In this document: positions 1-8,354 of the stretch, piece by piece
How the letters are laid out: each line of letters begins with the position of its first letter
How positions within the stretch are numbered: position 1 is the first letter of the stretch
Source of the DNA: JAFAHS01 sp046728175
Lineage (GTDB): Bacteria; Desulfobacterota; Binatia; Binatales; Binataceae
Length of the DNA stretch: 59,350 nt
Direction: 5' to 3'
Assembly (NCBI GenBank): GCA_046728175.1
Contig: JBKPEA010000090.1
Location: forward strand, 1-59,350
Notes under the pieces: generated by a model
The model's input: only the letters and a program-made list of their open reading frames with translations
Database searches by the model: none
What the model was told of the DNA's origin: nothing
Position numbers and translations under genes: made by a program

Positions 1-153
1 ACACGTTGGTGCTGAAAGGTCAATACTTCAATACGTCTCTACATGGCTACATTCTGCACCGCTTTAAAACCCCTAACCCCCCGACTTCTCGTCCCTTCTC
101 CTACACCTTCAGGCCAGGACAAGCGGGAACTTCCGACTAGCCTCCCGGACAGA

Positions 154-179
154 TTGCGGACGCCAGCGGGCGTCCGCAA
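154..179. terminator. Perfect inverted repeat, possible terminator
   Basis: Two 11-base arms, TTGCGGACGCC and its exact complement, enclose a 4-base AGCG loop. The hairpin lies just past the stop of the minus-strand methyltransferase gene. No clean T run follows it on the minus strand. On the plus strand it is followed by a weakly T-rich stretch. It may end transcription from either side or be a dispersed palindrome. Nothing else was recognised in bases 1-206. Confidence 0.4.
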
Positions 180-206
180 ATGTCTTTTCTATAAATCCGA
201 CCGCTT

Positions 207-779
207 TCAGTTCTGGCGAATGCGCGGCAGAAATCGGGGCAGCGTGGCAAACGCACCGGCATATAGCTGTCCGAGGGCGCGCTCTTCGGCAGGAATTCGG
301 ACCATCATCAAAATTGCGTTCCCCAGCGAAAAGACGATCGCGGTTACCCATGCGCCGCCGATAAGGGGCACAGCGATGACCTCAATCGCGACCGCCAGGT
401 AGTTTGGATGCCGGACAAAGCGGAAAGGTCCGCTGGTAACCGGCTTGGCGTCGGGAAAAACGATTATCCGGGTGTTCCAGCGAGAGCCCAGGGTGAAAAT
501 CACCCAGTAGCGCAGGAACTGGGCGAACAACTCCGCCGCGATCGCAGGCACCGCCACCGCGGCTGGCGCACCGCTCCCGCGCACAATACCCTCAAGCGCG
601 CAGGCGACGAGAAACGCCCCGTGAAACACGACCATCGCGCGATAGTGGCGCTGGCCTATCTCGACTGCTCCGGCTGCAAACGCGCGCGCCGCGTTGCGGC
701 GCGCGATGTACAGTTCAACGCCGCGTTCAAGTGCTACTGCAGCGATGACCGCCAGGTAGACCGGGAGCGAAATTACCAT
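207..779 (-). CDS. ICMT-family methyltransferase paired with type III PKS
   Basis: Encodes a 190-residue hydrophobic protein with several predicted membrane helices. The isoprenylcysteine carboxyl methyltransferase signature lies in the C-terminal half: GPFRFVRHPNY at about 117-127, followed by a Glu pair at 165-166. Family members use SAM to methylate carboxyl or hydroxyl groups of lipidic substrates at the membrane. Its ATG overlaps the TAA of the upstream type III polyketide synthase (ATGGTAA), so the two are probably translationally coupled. In Bacillus BpsA-BpsB and Streptomyces SrsA-SrsB, such a partner O-methylates the alkylpyrone or alkylresorcinol made by the synthase. The same role is inferred here; the substrate cannot be read from sequence. 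Confidence 0.85.
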   Translation of the reverse strand: MVISLPVYLAVIAAVALERGVELYIARRNAARAFAAGAVEIGQRHYRAMVVFHGAFLVACALEGIVRGSGAPAAVAVPAIAAELFAQFLRYWVIFTLGSRWNTRIIVFPDAKPVTSGPFRFVRHPNYLAVAIEVIAVPLIGGAWVTAIVFSLGNAILMMVRIPAEERALGQLYAGAFATLPRFLPRIRQN

Positions 780-1849
780 CCGAGCAAGAGAATCTCGATG
801 GAAAATCCGGGGCCCATACCGATCAGGAGGCCGTATTCGCCCGGCTGGGCGACATCGGCGTGCATCAAGTCTTCAAGTATGTACAGGACCGAGGCCGAGG
901 AGAGATTTCCCATCTCCCCGAGATTACGCCAGGAACGCGCCAGCGCGCCCTTGGGCAGAGCCAGCGCCCTTTCCAGCGCCTCTAGAACCTTGGGACCGCC
1001 CGTGTGCGCGATCCAATGGCGAATCGATGAGCGCTGCACGCCCTGTTCGGCCAGAAATGAATCGACTTCGCCTTCGATGTTTTCCGCGATTAGGTTTGCC
1101 AGTCGGGCCGACAGCACGATTTTAAAGCCGCTGTTGACGAGGTCCCAGCCGAGGATGTCTTCGGTGCCCGGGTACAAAATAGAACGCGTTGCGATCACCC
1201 GGGGCGACTTCGTAGCTCGCCGCTCCCCGCTGCCGATGACGGCAGCCGCCGCCCCGTCCCCGAACAGGCCGGACGCGATGATGTTTGCGATAGACAGATC
1301 GTCGCGCTGCAGGGTCAGCGAGCACAGCTCCACGGACATTAAAACCGCAATATCCTCGGGATAGGCACGCACGTAATCGGTCGCGCGCGACAGGCCCGCC
1401 GCTCCGGCGACACAGCCGAGGCCAAAAATCGGGGTCCGTTTGACGTTAGGTTTCATGCCTAGTGCGCTGATCACGCGGGTGTCGATGCTGGGGGTGGCAA
1501 TTCCGGTAACGGTCACGAAGAACAGATGGTCGACCTCGCGGGGGGATACGCCGGCGCGCTCGAGCGCGGTGGCGACCGCGGAGCGCCCCAGTTCAGGGGC
1601 GACGCGGATCCACGCGTCGTTGGTGCTGGCGAAAGTGTCCAGGGGTGGATAGTCGGCCATTGGGAGGGCCAGGTAACGGCCCTTGATGCCCAACGATTGC
1701 TGGATTTGGTCAAAGCGGCGAAGGTCGGTGTGATTACGTGACCACAATTCGCGCAGCCGCGAGGTCAGTTTTTCCTGTGCCACATAGTTGGAAGGAAGGG
1801 CGCTGGCCGCGCTAAGAATCGCGGGCGAGATAGTTTCGCTTTGAGTCAC
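773..1849 (-). CDS. Type III polyketide synthase (chalcone/alkylpyrone synthase-like)
   Basis: A 358-residue thiolase-fold protein of normal length for bacterial type III polyketide synthases. The full catalytic triad is visible: Cys146 in FGLGCVAGAAG, His282 in AHTGGPKVL and Asn315 in GEMGNLSSAS. These enzymes condense a fatty acyl or other starter CoA with malonyl-CoA units and cyclise the product to a pyrone or resorcinol. Translation appears to start at GTG 1849, which has a GGAGAG ribosome site six bases upstream. The gene is first in a two-gene operon with the ICMT-like methyltransferase. Starter unit and product are unknown; a long-chain alkylpyrone or phenolic lipid is the most likely inference. 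Confidence 0.92.
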   Translation of the reverse strand: MTQSETISPAILSAASALPSNYVAQEKLTSRLRELWSRNHTDLRRFDQIQQSLGIKGRYLALPMADYPPLDTFASTNDAWIRVAPELGRSAVATALERAGVSPREVDHLFFVTVTGIATPSIDTRVISALGMKPNVKRTPIFGLGCVAGAAGLSRATDYVRAYPEDIAVLMSVELCSLTLQRDDLSIANIIASGLFGDGAAAAVIGSGERRATKSPRVIATRSILYPGTEDILGWDLVNSGFKIVLSARLANLIAENIEGEVDSFLAEQGVQRSSIRHWIAHTGGPKVLEALERALALPKGALARSWRNLGEMGNLSSASVLYILEDLMHADVAQPGEYGLLIGMGPGFSIEILLLGW

Positions 1850-2011
1850 TTGCTCTCCGACGCTTCCCTAGTGTTCGTAATTTGTTAACCGGAGACCATG
1901 GTATTCCATTCCGTCAGATTTTGCAGGGGGTCAACCCGATGGACGTTTCGTGGGTCGCTCACGATTGCGGTGACGGTAGACTCTTCGCGGCCTTCTAGCA
2001 ACCGCTCACTC

Positions 2012-2039
2012 TTGTTCAAGGAGATGCTTCGGATAAGAT
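2012..2039 (+). promoter_or_regulatory. Candidate pyrE promoter, possibly leaderless
   Basis: TTGTTC and TAAGAT are separated by 16 bases. The -10 box ends only 9 bases before the pyrE ATG at 2049. If used, transcription would start within a few bases of the start codon and leave almost no leader. The AAGGAG at 2018-2023 lies within the spacer, too far upstream to serve the ATG. Prediction by eye only. Confidence 0.35.
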
Positions 2040-2048
2040 TGCAGCGCC

Positions 2049-2612
2049 ATGAACTTGGAGTTGCGCAGTGAATTGATCGACATCCTGGTCCGCGAGGCCT
2101 ACTTCGAGCGGACGGTAACCCTATCCTCCGGCAAGGTCTCAGACTATTACCTGGATTGCCGGCCTGCGATGTTCCTGCCTCGGGGGATGTTTTTAGTGGG
2201 CGAACTGATGCTGGAATCTGTGAGTGCTGCGGGAGTTGCTCAGATTGGCGGGATGGCGGTCGCTGCGATTCCGGTTATTAGCGCGATCATTGCTGCCGGT
2301 TGTCGACATGACATCGAGCTGCGGGGGTGCTTCGTACGCAAGGAGACCAAGGCGCACGGCATGCAAAAGCGTATCGAAGGCGCGTTCCGGCCGGAACTCA
2401 AGACCGCGGTGCTTGACGATGCGATCACTACCGGTGGATCCACGCTCGAGGCCCTGGCGGCGCTGCGCCAAGCTGGCGCATCCGTGACCCACTGCTTCGC
2501 GTTGGTCGACCGAAACGAGGGTGGCCGAGAAGCGCTCGCCGCCGCCGGGCTCATCTACCAATTCCTGCTCGATGCGAGCGAGATTCGCGCCGCGGCGCGG
2601 GCGCGGAAATAG
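2049..2612 (+). CDS. pyrE: Orotate phosphoribosyltransferase
   Basis: Catalyses transfer of phosphoribose from PRPP to orotate, giving OMP in de novo pyrimidine synthesis. The 187-residue protein has the PRPP-binding loop AVLDDAITTGGST at about 120-132, the mobile-loop region RKETKAHG at 97-104, and the N-terminal SGKVSDYYLDCR orotate-side motif. Length is normal for the family. It is followed after 24 bases by aroE on the same strand, so co-transcription is likely. No other pyrimidine gene is in the window. No Shine-Dalgarno is seen at a useful distance, which fits the possible leaderless start noted separately. Confidence 0.95.
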   Translation: MNLELRSELIDILVREAYFERTVTLSSGKVSDYYLDCRPAMFLPRGMFLVGELMLESVSAAGVAQIGGMAVAAIPVISAIIAAGCRHDIELRGCFVRKETKAHGMQKRIEGAFRPELKTAVLDDAITTGGSTLEALAALRQAGASVTHCFALVDRNEGGREALAAAGLIYQFLLDASEIRAAARARK

Positions 2613-2636
2613 TCGGTCCAAGGAACCGCCTGGACG

Positions 2637-3524
2637 ATGCCCAGCTCCGTTCGTCCCGGACCAATCTCCGCCACGACGCGCCTCACGGGAATCTTCGGCG
2701 ATCCGGTAGAGCACTCGCTTTCACCGGCCATGCACAATTCCGTCTACGCTGCGCTGGGTATAGATCGGCGATACCTCGCGTTTCACGTAACGCGGGCGGA
2801 GTTGCTGCCGGCTCTGCGCGCAATTGCGCCCTTGAAGATTGCTGGAGTCAATCTAACTTTACCGCACAAGGCGCGGGCTCTCGCAGCTATGGACGAGCTT
2901 ACTGCGGAAGGGTACCTACTCGGCGCGATCAATTGTGTTATCAATCGAGACGGAAAACTGGTGGGAGATAACACCGACGCGCGCGGCCTGGAACGCGACC
3001 TGCGCGCGCACGGTATCGCGGTGGCGGCGCGGACCGCGCTAGTGATGGGCGCCGGAGGCGCCGGCGCCGCAGCGGTGGTGGCTCTGAGCCGACTCAAGGC
3101 GGCACGGGTTGTAATTGCCAACCGGACCGCGCGGCGCGCGAGTGCGCTGGCCCGGCGGTTTGCCCGGAGCGCGCTGCGGCGCACGCACTTTGAGGCGGTC
3201 GGGCTAGGCGAACTCATCAATAGCAGCCTGCTCGCTGAGGTAGCCTGTGTCGTCAACGCAACCTCACTGGGGCTGACCGGAGGTAGTTTCCCGCACCTCA
3301 AATATGACGCCACGCCGCCCACCTGTTTTTTCTATGACACCCTCTATGCGCAGAGACCCACGAAGTTCGTGGCGGGCGCCCTTCGAGCGCGAAGAAAGTG
3401 CGCCGATGGAGCGGGCATGCTGATCGAGCAGGGAGAGTTGGCATTCAAGCTATTTAACGGCGTAAGCGCTCCCCACGGAGTAATGCGACGCGCGCTCATG
3501 GACGCGCTGGGGCGCACCCGATAG
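2637..3524 (+). CDS. aroE: Shikimate dehydrogenase
   Basis: Reduces 3-dehydroshikimate to shikimate with NADPH, in the pathway to chorismate. The 295-residue protein has the substrate-site HSLSPAMHN near 26-34, the catalytic Lys78 in NLTLPHKA, Asp114 in DNTDARG, the Rossmann loop GAGGAG at 138-143, and the NADP-specificity motif NRTARR at 162-167. The C-terminal GMLIEQGELAFKLFNG is also typical. The first start was kept, giving a short extra N-terminus before TRLTGIFGDP; a start a few codons later is possible. It sits 24 bases downstream of pyrE. The DAHP synthase of the same pathway is elsewhere in the window, near 46 kb. Confidence 0.94.
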   Translation: MPSSVRPGPISATTRLTGIFGDPVEHSLSPAMHNSVYAALGIDRRYLAFHVTRAELLPALRAIAPLKIAGVNLTLPHKARALAAMDELTAEGYLLGAINCVINRDGKLVGDNTDARGLERDLRAHGIAVAARTALVMGAGGAGAAAVVALSRLKAARVVIANRTARRASALARRFARSALRRTHFEAVGLGELINSSLLAEVACVVNATSLGLTGGSFPHLKYDATPPTCFFYDTLYAQRPTKFVAGALRARRKCADGAGMLIEQGELAFKLFNGVSAPHGVMRRALMDALGRTR

Positions 3525-3540
3525 ACAGGAGCCGATTTCG

Positions 3541-3947
3541 ATGAAGGGCCGAATCAACCATCTGATGTTGAACGTGAATCACTACGACGAGGCAAAGCGC
3601 TTCTACGCCTGGCTCCTGCCGAAAGTCGGCTATCCAAACCAGACGGCCTTTGCCGAAGACGCTCCCAAGCGGGGGAGCGGATAGTACCACGACGACGGCT
3701 CCGTTTGGGTGCAGGAGACGGAGCCACGCTTTCGCGCAGACCAGTTCCATCGGCATCGCCTGGGACTCTGCGAAATCGCCTTCACCGCCGACAGTCTCCG
3801 CCAGGTGGATGAGCCCGTGACCGAAATCGAGCGGCACGGCGGCAGGGCAACGGATGCGCCGCGCCAATCTGATTACGTGCCCGGTTATTATGCAGTCTTC
3901 TTCACCGACCCGGATGGCCTAAGCTGGAGGTGGTGCACTTGCCATGA
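3541..3947 (+). pseudogene. VOC/glyoxalase-family gene, broken by a stop and a frameshift
   Basis: Reading from ATG 3541, 16 bases after aroE, gives RINHLMLNV, YDEAKRFYAWLLPKVGYP and later YYAVFFTDPDG, the usual blocks of a small vicinal-oxygen-chelate (glyoxalase/bleomycin-resistance) protein of about 135 residues. An in-frame TAG at 3682-3684 sits where WYHDDGSVWVQE would be expected, consistent with TGG changed to TAG. A second lesion lies near 3920. After GATGGCCT the expected KLEVVHLP followed by TGA at 3945 continues only in the next frame, implying one lost base. Two independent lesions make a decayed gene more likely than a single base-calling error. Confidence 0.8.
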
Positions 3948-4032
3948 ACAATGCATTCACAGCTTGCGTCCCACCAGAGAGGAAGTCTCCAGGTCCGGAA
4001 ATGTCCCTGAAAAAGTTGTGGCCGCGGCTGGT

Positions 4033-4674
4033 TCACTCTGTCATGAGGCCGCGCCGGGTGTAGAAATCGCGAAGAATCGCCATGACGGGCGCGGGTGCTC
4101 GTTTGTATGAACCGTCGAAGGGTGGTTGTGGGTCGTACTCGATTCCCACCTGAATGGCGTGGGCCATGGTGTCGCCACCGAGCTTGCTCGCCAGGCGCAG
4201 GGCCATGTCGATTCCCGACGATACGCCGGCGGCGGTAATGATCTTCCCTTGTTCTACGACCCGCGCCGAGGTCGGAATCGCCCCGAAATTCGCCAGCTGG
4301 GGTAATGCCGCCCAATGGGTCGTCGCTTGAAGGCCTTTTAACAGTCCGGCCGCACCCAAGATCAGCGCGCCCGTGCACACCGAGGTTGTCCAGCTGGTGG
4401 TGGCATGGATGGTGCGAACCCACTCAAGCATCGCCGGTTTGGCGCGCACCTGCTGCTCGCCGAATCCGCCCGGGATCACGACGACGTCGGCACTCGTGAT
4501 TTCTGAAACTGAGCGATCGGCGTTGATCGCGAGCGAAGCGGTATCGGTCCGCTTGAGGCCCTTTGTTTCACCGACAAAGACCACATCAGCCCCGGGCACA
4601 CGCTGCAACACTTCATAGGGCCCGACCGCGTCGAGAGCGGTAATTCCATCGAACGTCAGAATCGCGATCTGCAT
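4033..4674 (-). CDS. DJ-1/PfpI family protein, isonitrile hydratase-like
   Basis: A 213-residue class I glutamine amidotransferase-like protein. It has the nucleophile elbow SVCTGALILGAAGLL with Cys100 and Thr101, an acidic residue at Asp15 in FDGITALDAVGPYEVL, and the ATTHW block near 117-121. These are the hallmarks of the InhA (isocyanide hydratase) and GlxA-like branch. Inhibitor-hydrolysing activity cannot be distinguished from other functions by sequence. It follows, 21 bases after its stop, a larger paralogue with an added AraC DNA-binding domain on the same strand, so the two are probably co-transcribed. Confidence 0.85.
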   Translation of the reverse strand: MQIAILTFDGITALDAVGPYEVLQRVPGADVVFVGETKGLKRTDTASLAINADRSVSEITSADVVVIPGGFGEQQVRAKPAMLEWVRTIHATTSWTTSVCTGALILGAAGLLKGLQATTHWAALPQLANFGAIPTSARVVEQGKIITAAGVSSGIDMALRLASKLGGDTMAHAIQVGIEYDPQPPFDGSYKRAPAPVMAILRDFYTRRGLMTE

Positions 4675-4695
4675 TTGACTTTCTCCATTTCTTTT

Positions 4696-5754
4696 TTACG
4701 CGCGGTACCTAGTCTGCCAGGCAGCCTTGGACGGCGCGGCGGGACGAAAGCGACTTCGATATGCACCGGGCGGGACGTGCAGCGAGCGAATGAACGCGCG
4801 GCGCATCGACTCCCGGGTACCGAAACCGCAATGTTCGGCAATCACGTCGATACCGTCGGCCGATTCCTCCAGACGGCGGCGAGCAGCCTCGACGCGGGTC
4901 CGAGTAACGAAGGTGGCCGGCGTGAGTCCGGTCTCGCGCAAAAAAACACGCGCAAAGTTACGCGCGCTCATCGCGCTTCGACGCGCCAGTCTGGCAACCG
5001 AGAGATCCTCTGAAAGGTTATTTGCGATCCATCCCTGCACATCGCGAATCGGTTCGCGATCGGCGCTTTGCGCAGCGAGTTGAACGGAGAACTGTGACTG
5101 CCCCCCCGGACGCCTCAGGAACATCACCAACTCTCGTGCCACGCCCAGCGCGACTCGGCGCCCGTGATCCTCCTCGACCAGGGCAAGCGCAAGATCGATT
5201 CCCGCGGTCACCCCTGCCGAAGTATAGACCTGTCCATCGCGAACGAAGATTGGATCGGTCTGGACCCGAATTGCTGGAAAGCGCCGCGCTAGCGCATCGC
5301 AGTAGCGCCAGTGCGTCGTGGCGCGGCGGCCGCTTAACAGGCCTGCCTCCGCCAGCAGGAATGTGCCGGTGCATACCGAGCACAGGCGTCGCACTCGTGG
5401 AGCGACTTTCCGCAACCAACCTATCAGCCGCGGGTCGCTCATCGCCGCGGTGATCCCCATTCCGCCGGCGACCATCAGGGTGTCGAGAGCAGTATCCAGC
5501 CCTTCGAGGGATTCTTCGACTACCAACCTGAGGCCGTTCGACATCGCCAGGGAGCCCTGGGTCGCGGCAACCAGAGTTACCTCGTAAACCGGCGCGTCCG
5601 CGAGCCCTTCATCCGTAAGCCACCGCGAAGCGCGCGCGAAGACTTCGAGGGGACCAGCGATGTCAAGGATCTGCGCGTCGGGAAACCCGAGCATCGCTAT
5701 CCGACGAACCACGCCGCCGCCGACTGGCGCCTTGAGACGAGCGTTCCGGTTCAT
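4696..5754 (-). CDS. GlxA-family AraC transcriptional regulator with DJ-1/PfpI domain
   Basis: A 352-residue regulator. The N-terminal half (about 18-190) is a DJ-1/PfpI domain with VCTGTFLLAEAGLL and Cys128 retained. The C-terminal half (about 240-345) is an AraC-type double helix-turn-helix with LSVARLARRSAMSARNFARVF and the second helix pair around FGTRESMRRAF. The open frame runs further upstream, but ATG 5754 (MNRNARL) is chosen because homology begins just after it and the upstream part is low-complexity. The gene is divergent from the frameshifted amidohydrolase gene at 5952, a usual arrangement for a regulator and its target. The effector is unknown. Confidence 0.88.
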   Translation of the reverse strand: MNRNARLKAPVGGGVVRRIAMLGFPDAQILDIAGPLEVFARASRWLTDEGLADAPVYEVTLVAATQGSLAMSNGLRLVVEESLEGLDTALDTLMVAGGMGITAAMSDPRLIGWLRKVAPRVRRLCSVCTGTFLLAEAGLLSGRRATTHWRYCDALARRFPAIRVQTDPIFVRDGQVYTSAGVTAGIDLALALVEEDHGRRVALGVARELVMFLRRPGGQSQFSVQLAAQSADREPIRDVQGWIANNLSEDLSVARLARRSAMSARNFARVFLRETGLTPATFVTRTRVEAARRRLEESADGIDVIAEHCGFGTRESMRRAFIRSLHVPPGAYRSRFRPAAPSKAAWQTRYRA

Positions 5755-5951
5755 GCCAAGAGAATCGCATTCACCCGCTCTGTCTGCAATGAAGGGGATA
5801 CCACGATTTCTGCCATCGTCGGCCAGCGCGCGGACAACCGCTATCAGGTCGGATGGGGCAAAGGCGGAAAATGCAGATATAGTAGATTCCGATTGAGAAC
5901 CTGACTTGGCCCGACAGGCTGGGTCCTGCCAAGGGGATTTGGAGACTGACC

Positions 5952-7134
5952 ATGAGCTACGCGGGCGAGCGACTAATCTACGACGCCGACAGTCACCTGA
6001 TGGAGCTGCCGGATTTCCTGTTGGCTCATGCAGATCCCTCCAGCCGCCATCTCCTGCCCCCGCTGGGGACCAGGACGACCGGGCTATTCGATCCCGGCGA
6101 GCACGCCGGCAAGGCCGGCCCAATCTCCCGAGAACGTCCGGAAGCTAGTGCAGCTCGGAGATCGCATTACCCGTGGTCCCAAATGGCACGACGCGCTAAG
6201 CGCGTTCAGTGGCGCGGAGCGATCGCTCGCGCTGGATCTGCTGGGCTTCAAGCATCAGGTCGTTTTCTCGTCATTTTGTGCCAGGCTGATCTTCGAGGCG
6301 CCTCTGGAGGTGCGCTATCTGGCAGCCCGCGCGCACAACCGGGCGATGGCTTCATTCTGCAACGAGGATCGGCGCTTGATCGGCGTGGCGATGGTTCCGC
6401 TGGATGAACCTGAGTTGGCCCTGAAGGAAATCGTCTATGCCGCTGAACTCGGCTTGGGTGCCATCTGGATTGCGGCAGATCCGCCGGGCGGACGATCGCC
6501 GGGACACCCCGCGCTGGAGCCGATCTGGAAGACCCTTGCAGAGTGGCGGATACCTTTCATCCTCCATGTTGGCAGCGCCGCACTTCGCATCCCGGAAGAG
6601 TGGATGAACGATGGCCATCCGGACCACGTCTCGGCGCGCGGGGGAGCCGAGGTGATCGGGTCAAAGGATCTCACCGTGATCCATCACGCTGCGCAGCGCT
6701 TCGTTTCAGTGCTGGTGCTGGACGGGGTATTGGACCGGCATCCGGACCTGCGCGGGGGTGTGATCGAGATCGGAGCCGGATGGGTGCCGGACATGATCCG
6801 GCGCCTGGACCACGCAGTAGACATCTGGAGCAAACCCGAACCGCACCTGGCGCGGATGAGACGAAAGCCGTCGGAACAGATACGCGAGCAGTTGCGCTTC
6901 ACGCCATATCCCTTCGAGGATGTGAGCGCCATGGTCAACGAATCATTTCAGGAGCTGTATATGTTTTCGTCAGACTATCCGCACGCGGAGGGGGGCCGTG
7001 ATCCGCTCGGAAGATTTGACCGTTCCGTGGCCTCACTCAGCGAGGCTGCGAGAACCAGGTTCTTCGCCGGGAATTTCCGCGACCTGTACCCGAATGCCTT
7101 TGCGAGCGCTGACAGCCAGGGGTTCGGCGGTTAG
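5952..7134 (+). pseudogene. Amidohydrolase family protein, frameshifted
   Basis: From ATG 5952 the protein begins MSYAGERLIYDADSHLMELP, the metal-site start of the amidohydrolase-2 superfamily (DxDxH-like). It continues to FDPGEHAGKAG at about residue 56. Homology then resumes in the +1 frame as SPENVRKLVQLGDRITRGPK and runs to TAG 7134, through FILHVGSAAL, VIHHAAQRF and SSDYPHAEGG. One surplus C in the CCC at 6119-6121 would account for the shift, so it may be a sequencing error or a true lesion. Intact length would be about 394 residues, cytoplasmic. GGAG lies about 10 bases before the ATG. The stop overlaps the convergent dnaJ stop. Confidence 0.8.
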
Positions 7135-8264
7135 CCGAACATCTTTTTGATCTGGTCAACGAAACCTTTGGAGAGCGGATGATTCACGGCTTTGCCATCA
7201 AGCTTGGCAAACTCCTCGAGTAGCTCGCGCTGCCGGGCGGTCAGACTGCGAGGAGTCTCCACGACCACGCGAATCAACTGATCTCCACGTCCGTAACCGT
7301 GCAGATCGATGATGCCCTTGCCCTTGAGGCGCAGAACCTTGCCCGACTGGGTACCCGAAGGAACTTTGAGGTTCACCTTGCCCTCGAGGGTCGGCACCTC
7401 GATCTCGCACCCGAGCGCTGCCTGGGGAAAGCTGATTGGCACCTCGATTACAATATTGTTTTCTTGGCGGACGAACAGCGAGTGTTCCTTGACGTGGATG
7501 ATGACGTACAGGTCGCCCGGAGTTCCGCCGCCGTAACCGGCCTCGCCCTCGCCCCGCAGTTTAAGACGCGAACTATTGTCGACCCCCGGAGGAATACGGA
7601 CCGAGAGCGATTCCTGCTTGCGCAGCCGACCCTGGCCCTGACACTTGGGGCACGGATCGGAAATGATCGTTCCTTCGCCGCGACACTGGCTGCAGGTGGT
7701 GGAGATCGAAAAGAATCCCTGCTGGGTGCGGACCTGGCCGGTGCCGCGGCAATTCGGACACTGGCGTGCGCCGGTGGAACCGCCGCGAGCCCGGGTCCCG
7801 TTGCAAGACTCACACAGCGTCAGGCGTTGGAATCTGACTACCTTTTCGGTTCCGCGCGCGGCCTCTTCGAACTCCACTTCGAGGTCGTAGCGCAGATCGT
7901 CACCCCGCCGCGAACGTGAACGCGCGCGCCCGCGGCCGGTGCCGAAGAAGTCTCCAAAAATGTCCGAGAAAACTTCCTCGAAGCCTTGCGAGAAGTCGAA
8001 CCCGCCGAAGGGCCCCTGCCCCTGCGGACTCTGAAAGGCGCTGTGTCCAAAGCGATCGTACTGGGCGCGCCGCTCCGGGTCAGAAAGTACCTGGTAGGCT
8101 TCGTTTACTTCCTTGAACCGCTCCTCGGCCTGCTTGTTGCCCGGGTTGCGATCGGGATGGAGCTGGATCGCGAGTCGACGATAAGCCTTTTTCAGGTCGT
8201 CGTCGGAAGCGCCCCGGGCTACACCTAGTACTTCGTAGTAATCGCGCTTGGTGGCGGAGGGCAT
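7131..8264 (-). CDS. dnaJ: Chaperone protein DnaJ
   Basis: Class I J-protein of 377 residues that stimulates DnaK ATPase and delivers substrates. Domain order: J domain 1-70 with the HPD motif in QLHPDRNPG; Gly/Phe-rich linker around 75-115; four CxxCxGxG zinc motifs (CESCNGTR, CPNCRGTG, CSQCRGEG, CPKCQGQG) at about 145-215; C-terminal substrate-binding domains. It is the last gene of hrcA-grpE-dnaK-dnaJ, 90 bases after dnaK. The stop overlaps the stop of the convergent amidohydrolase gene by four bases. Confidence 0.98.
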   Translation of the reverse strand: MPSATKRDYYEVLGVARGASDDDLKKAYRRLAIQLHPDRNPGNKQAEERFKEVNEAYQVLSDPERRAQYDRFGHSAFQSPQGQGPFGGFDFSQGFEEVFSDIFGDFFGTGRGRARSRSRRGDDLRYDLEVEFEEAARGTEKVVRFQRLTLCESCNGTRARGGSTGARQCPNCRGTGQVRTQQGFFSISTTCSQCRGEGTIISDPCPKCQGQGRLRKQESLSVRIPPGVDNSSRLKLRGEGEAGYGGGTPGDLYVIIHVKEHSLFVRQENNIVIEVPISFPQAALGCEIEVPTLEGKVNLKVPSGTQSGKVLRLKGKGIIDLHGYGRGDQLIRVVVETPRSLTARQRELLEEFAKLDGKAVNHPLSKGFVDQIKKMFG

Positions 8265-8354
8265 CGTGACGGAATCTTAAATGATACGTTACGCCGAAGC
8301 CATTGCCCTCCGAGTGCGAGGAGATTTTTCGCCCACCTGGGCAAGGAGTCGGGA

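Noticed and set aside
408..1364. Long plus-strand open frame antisense to the PKS and methyltransferase
   Set aside because: It lacks family motifs and lies on the opposite strand of two clear genes; high GC produces long shadow frames.
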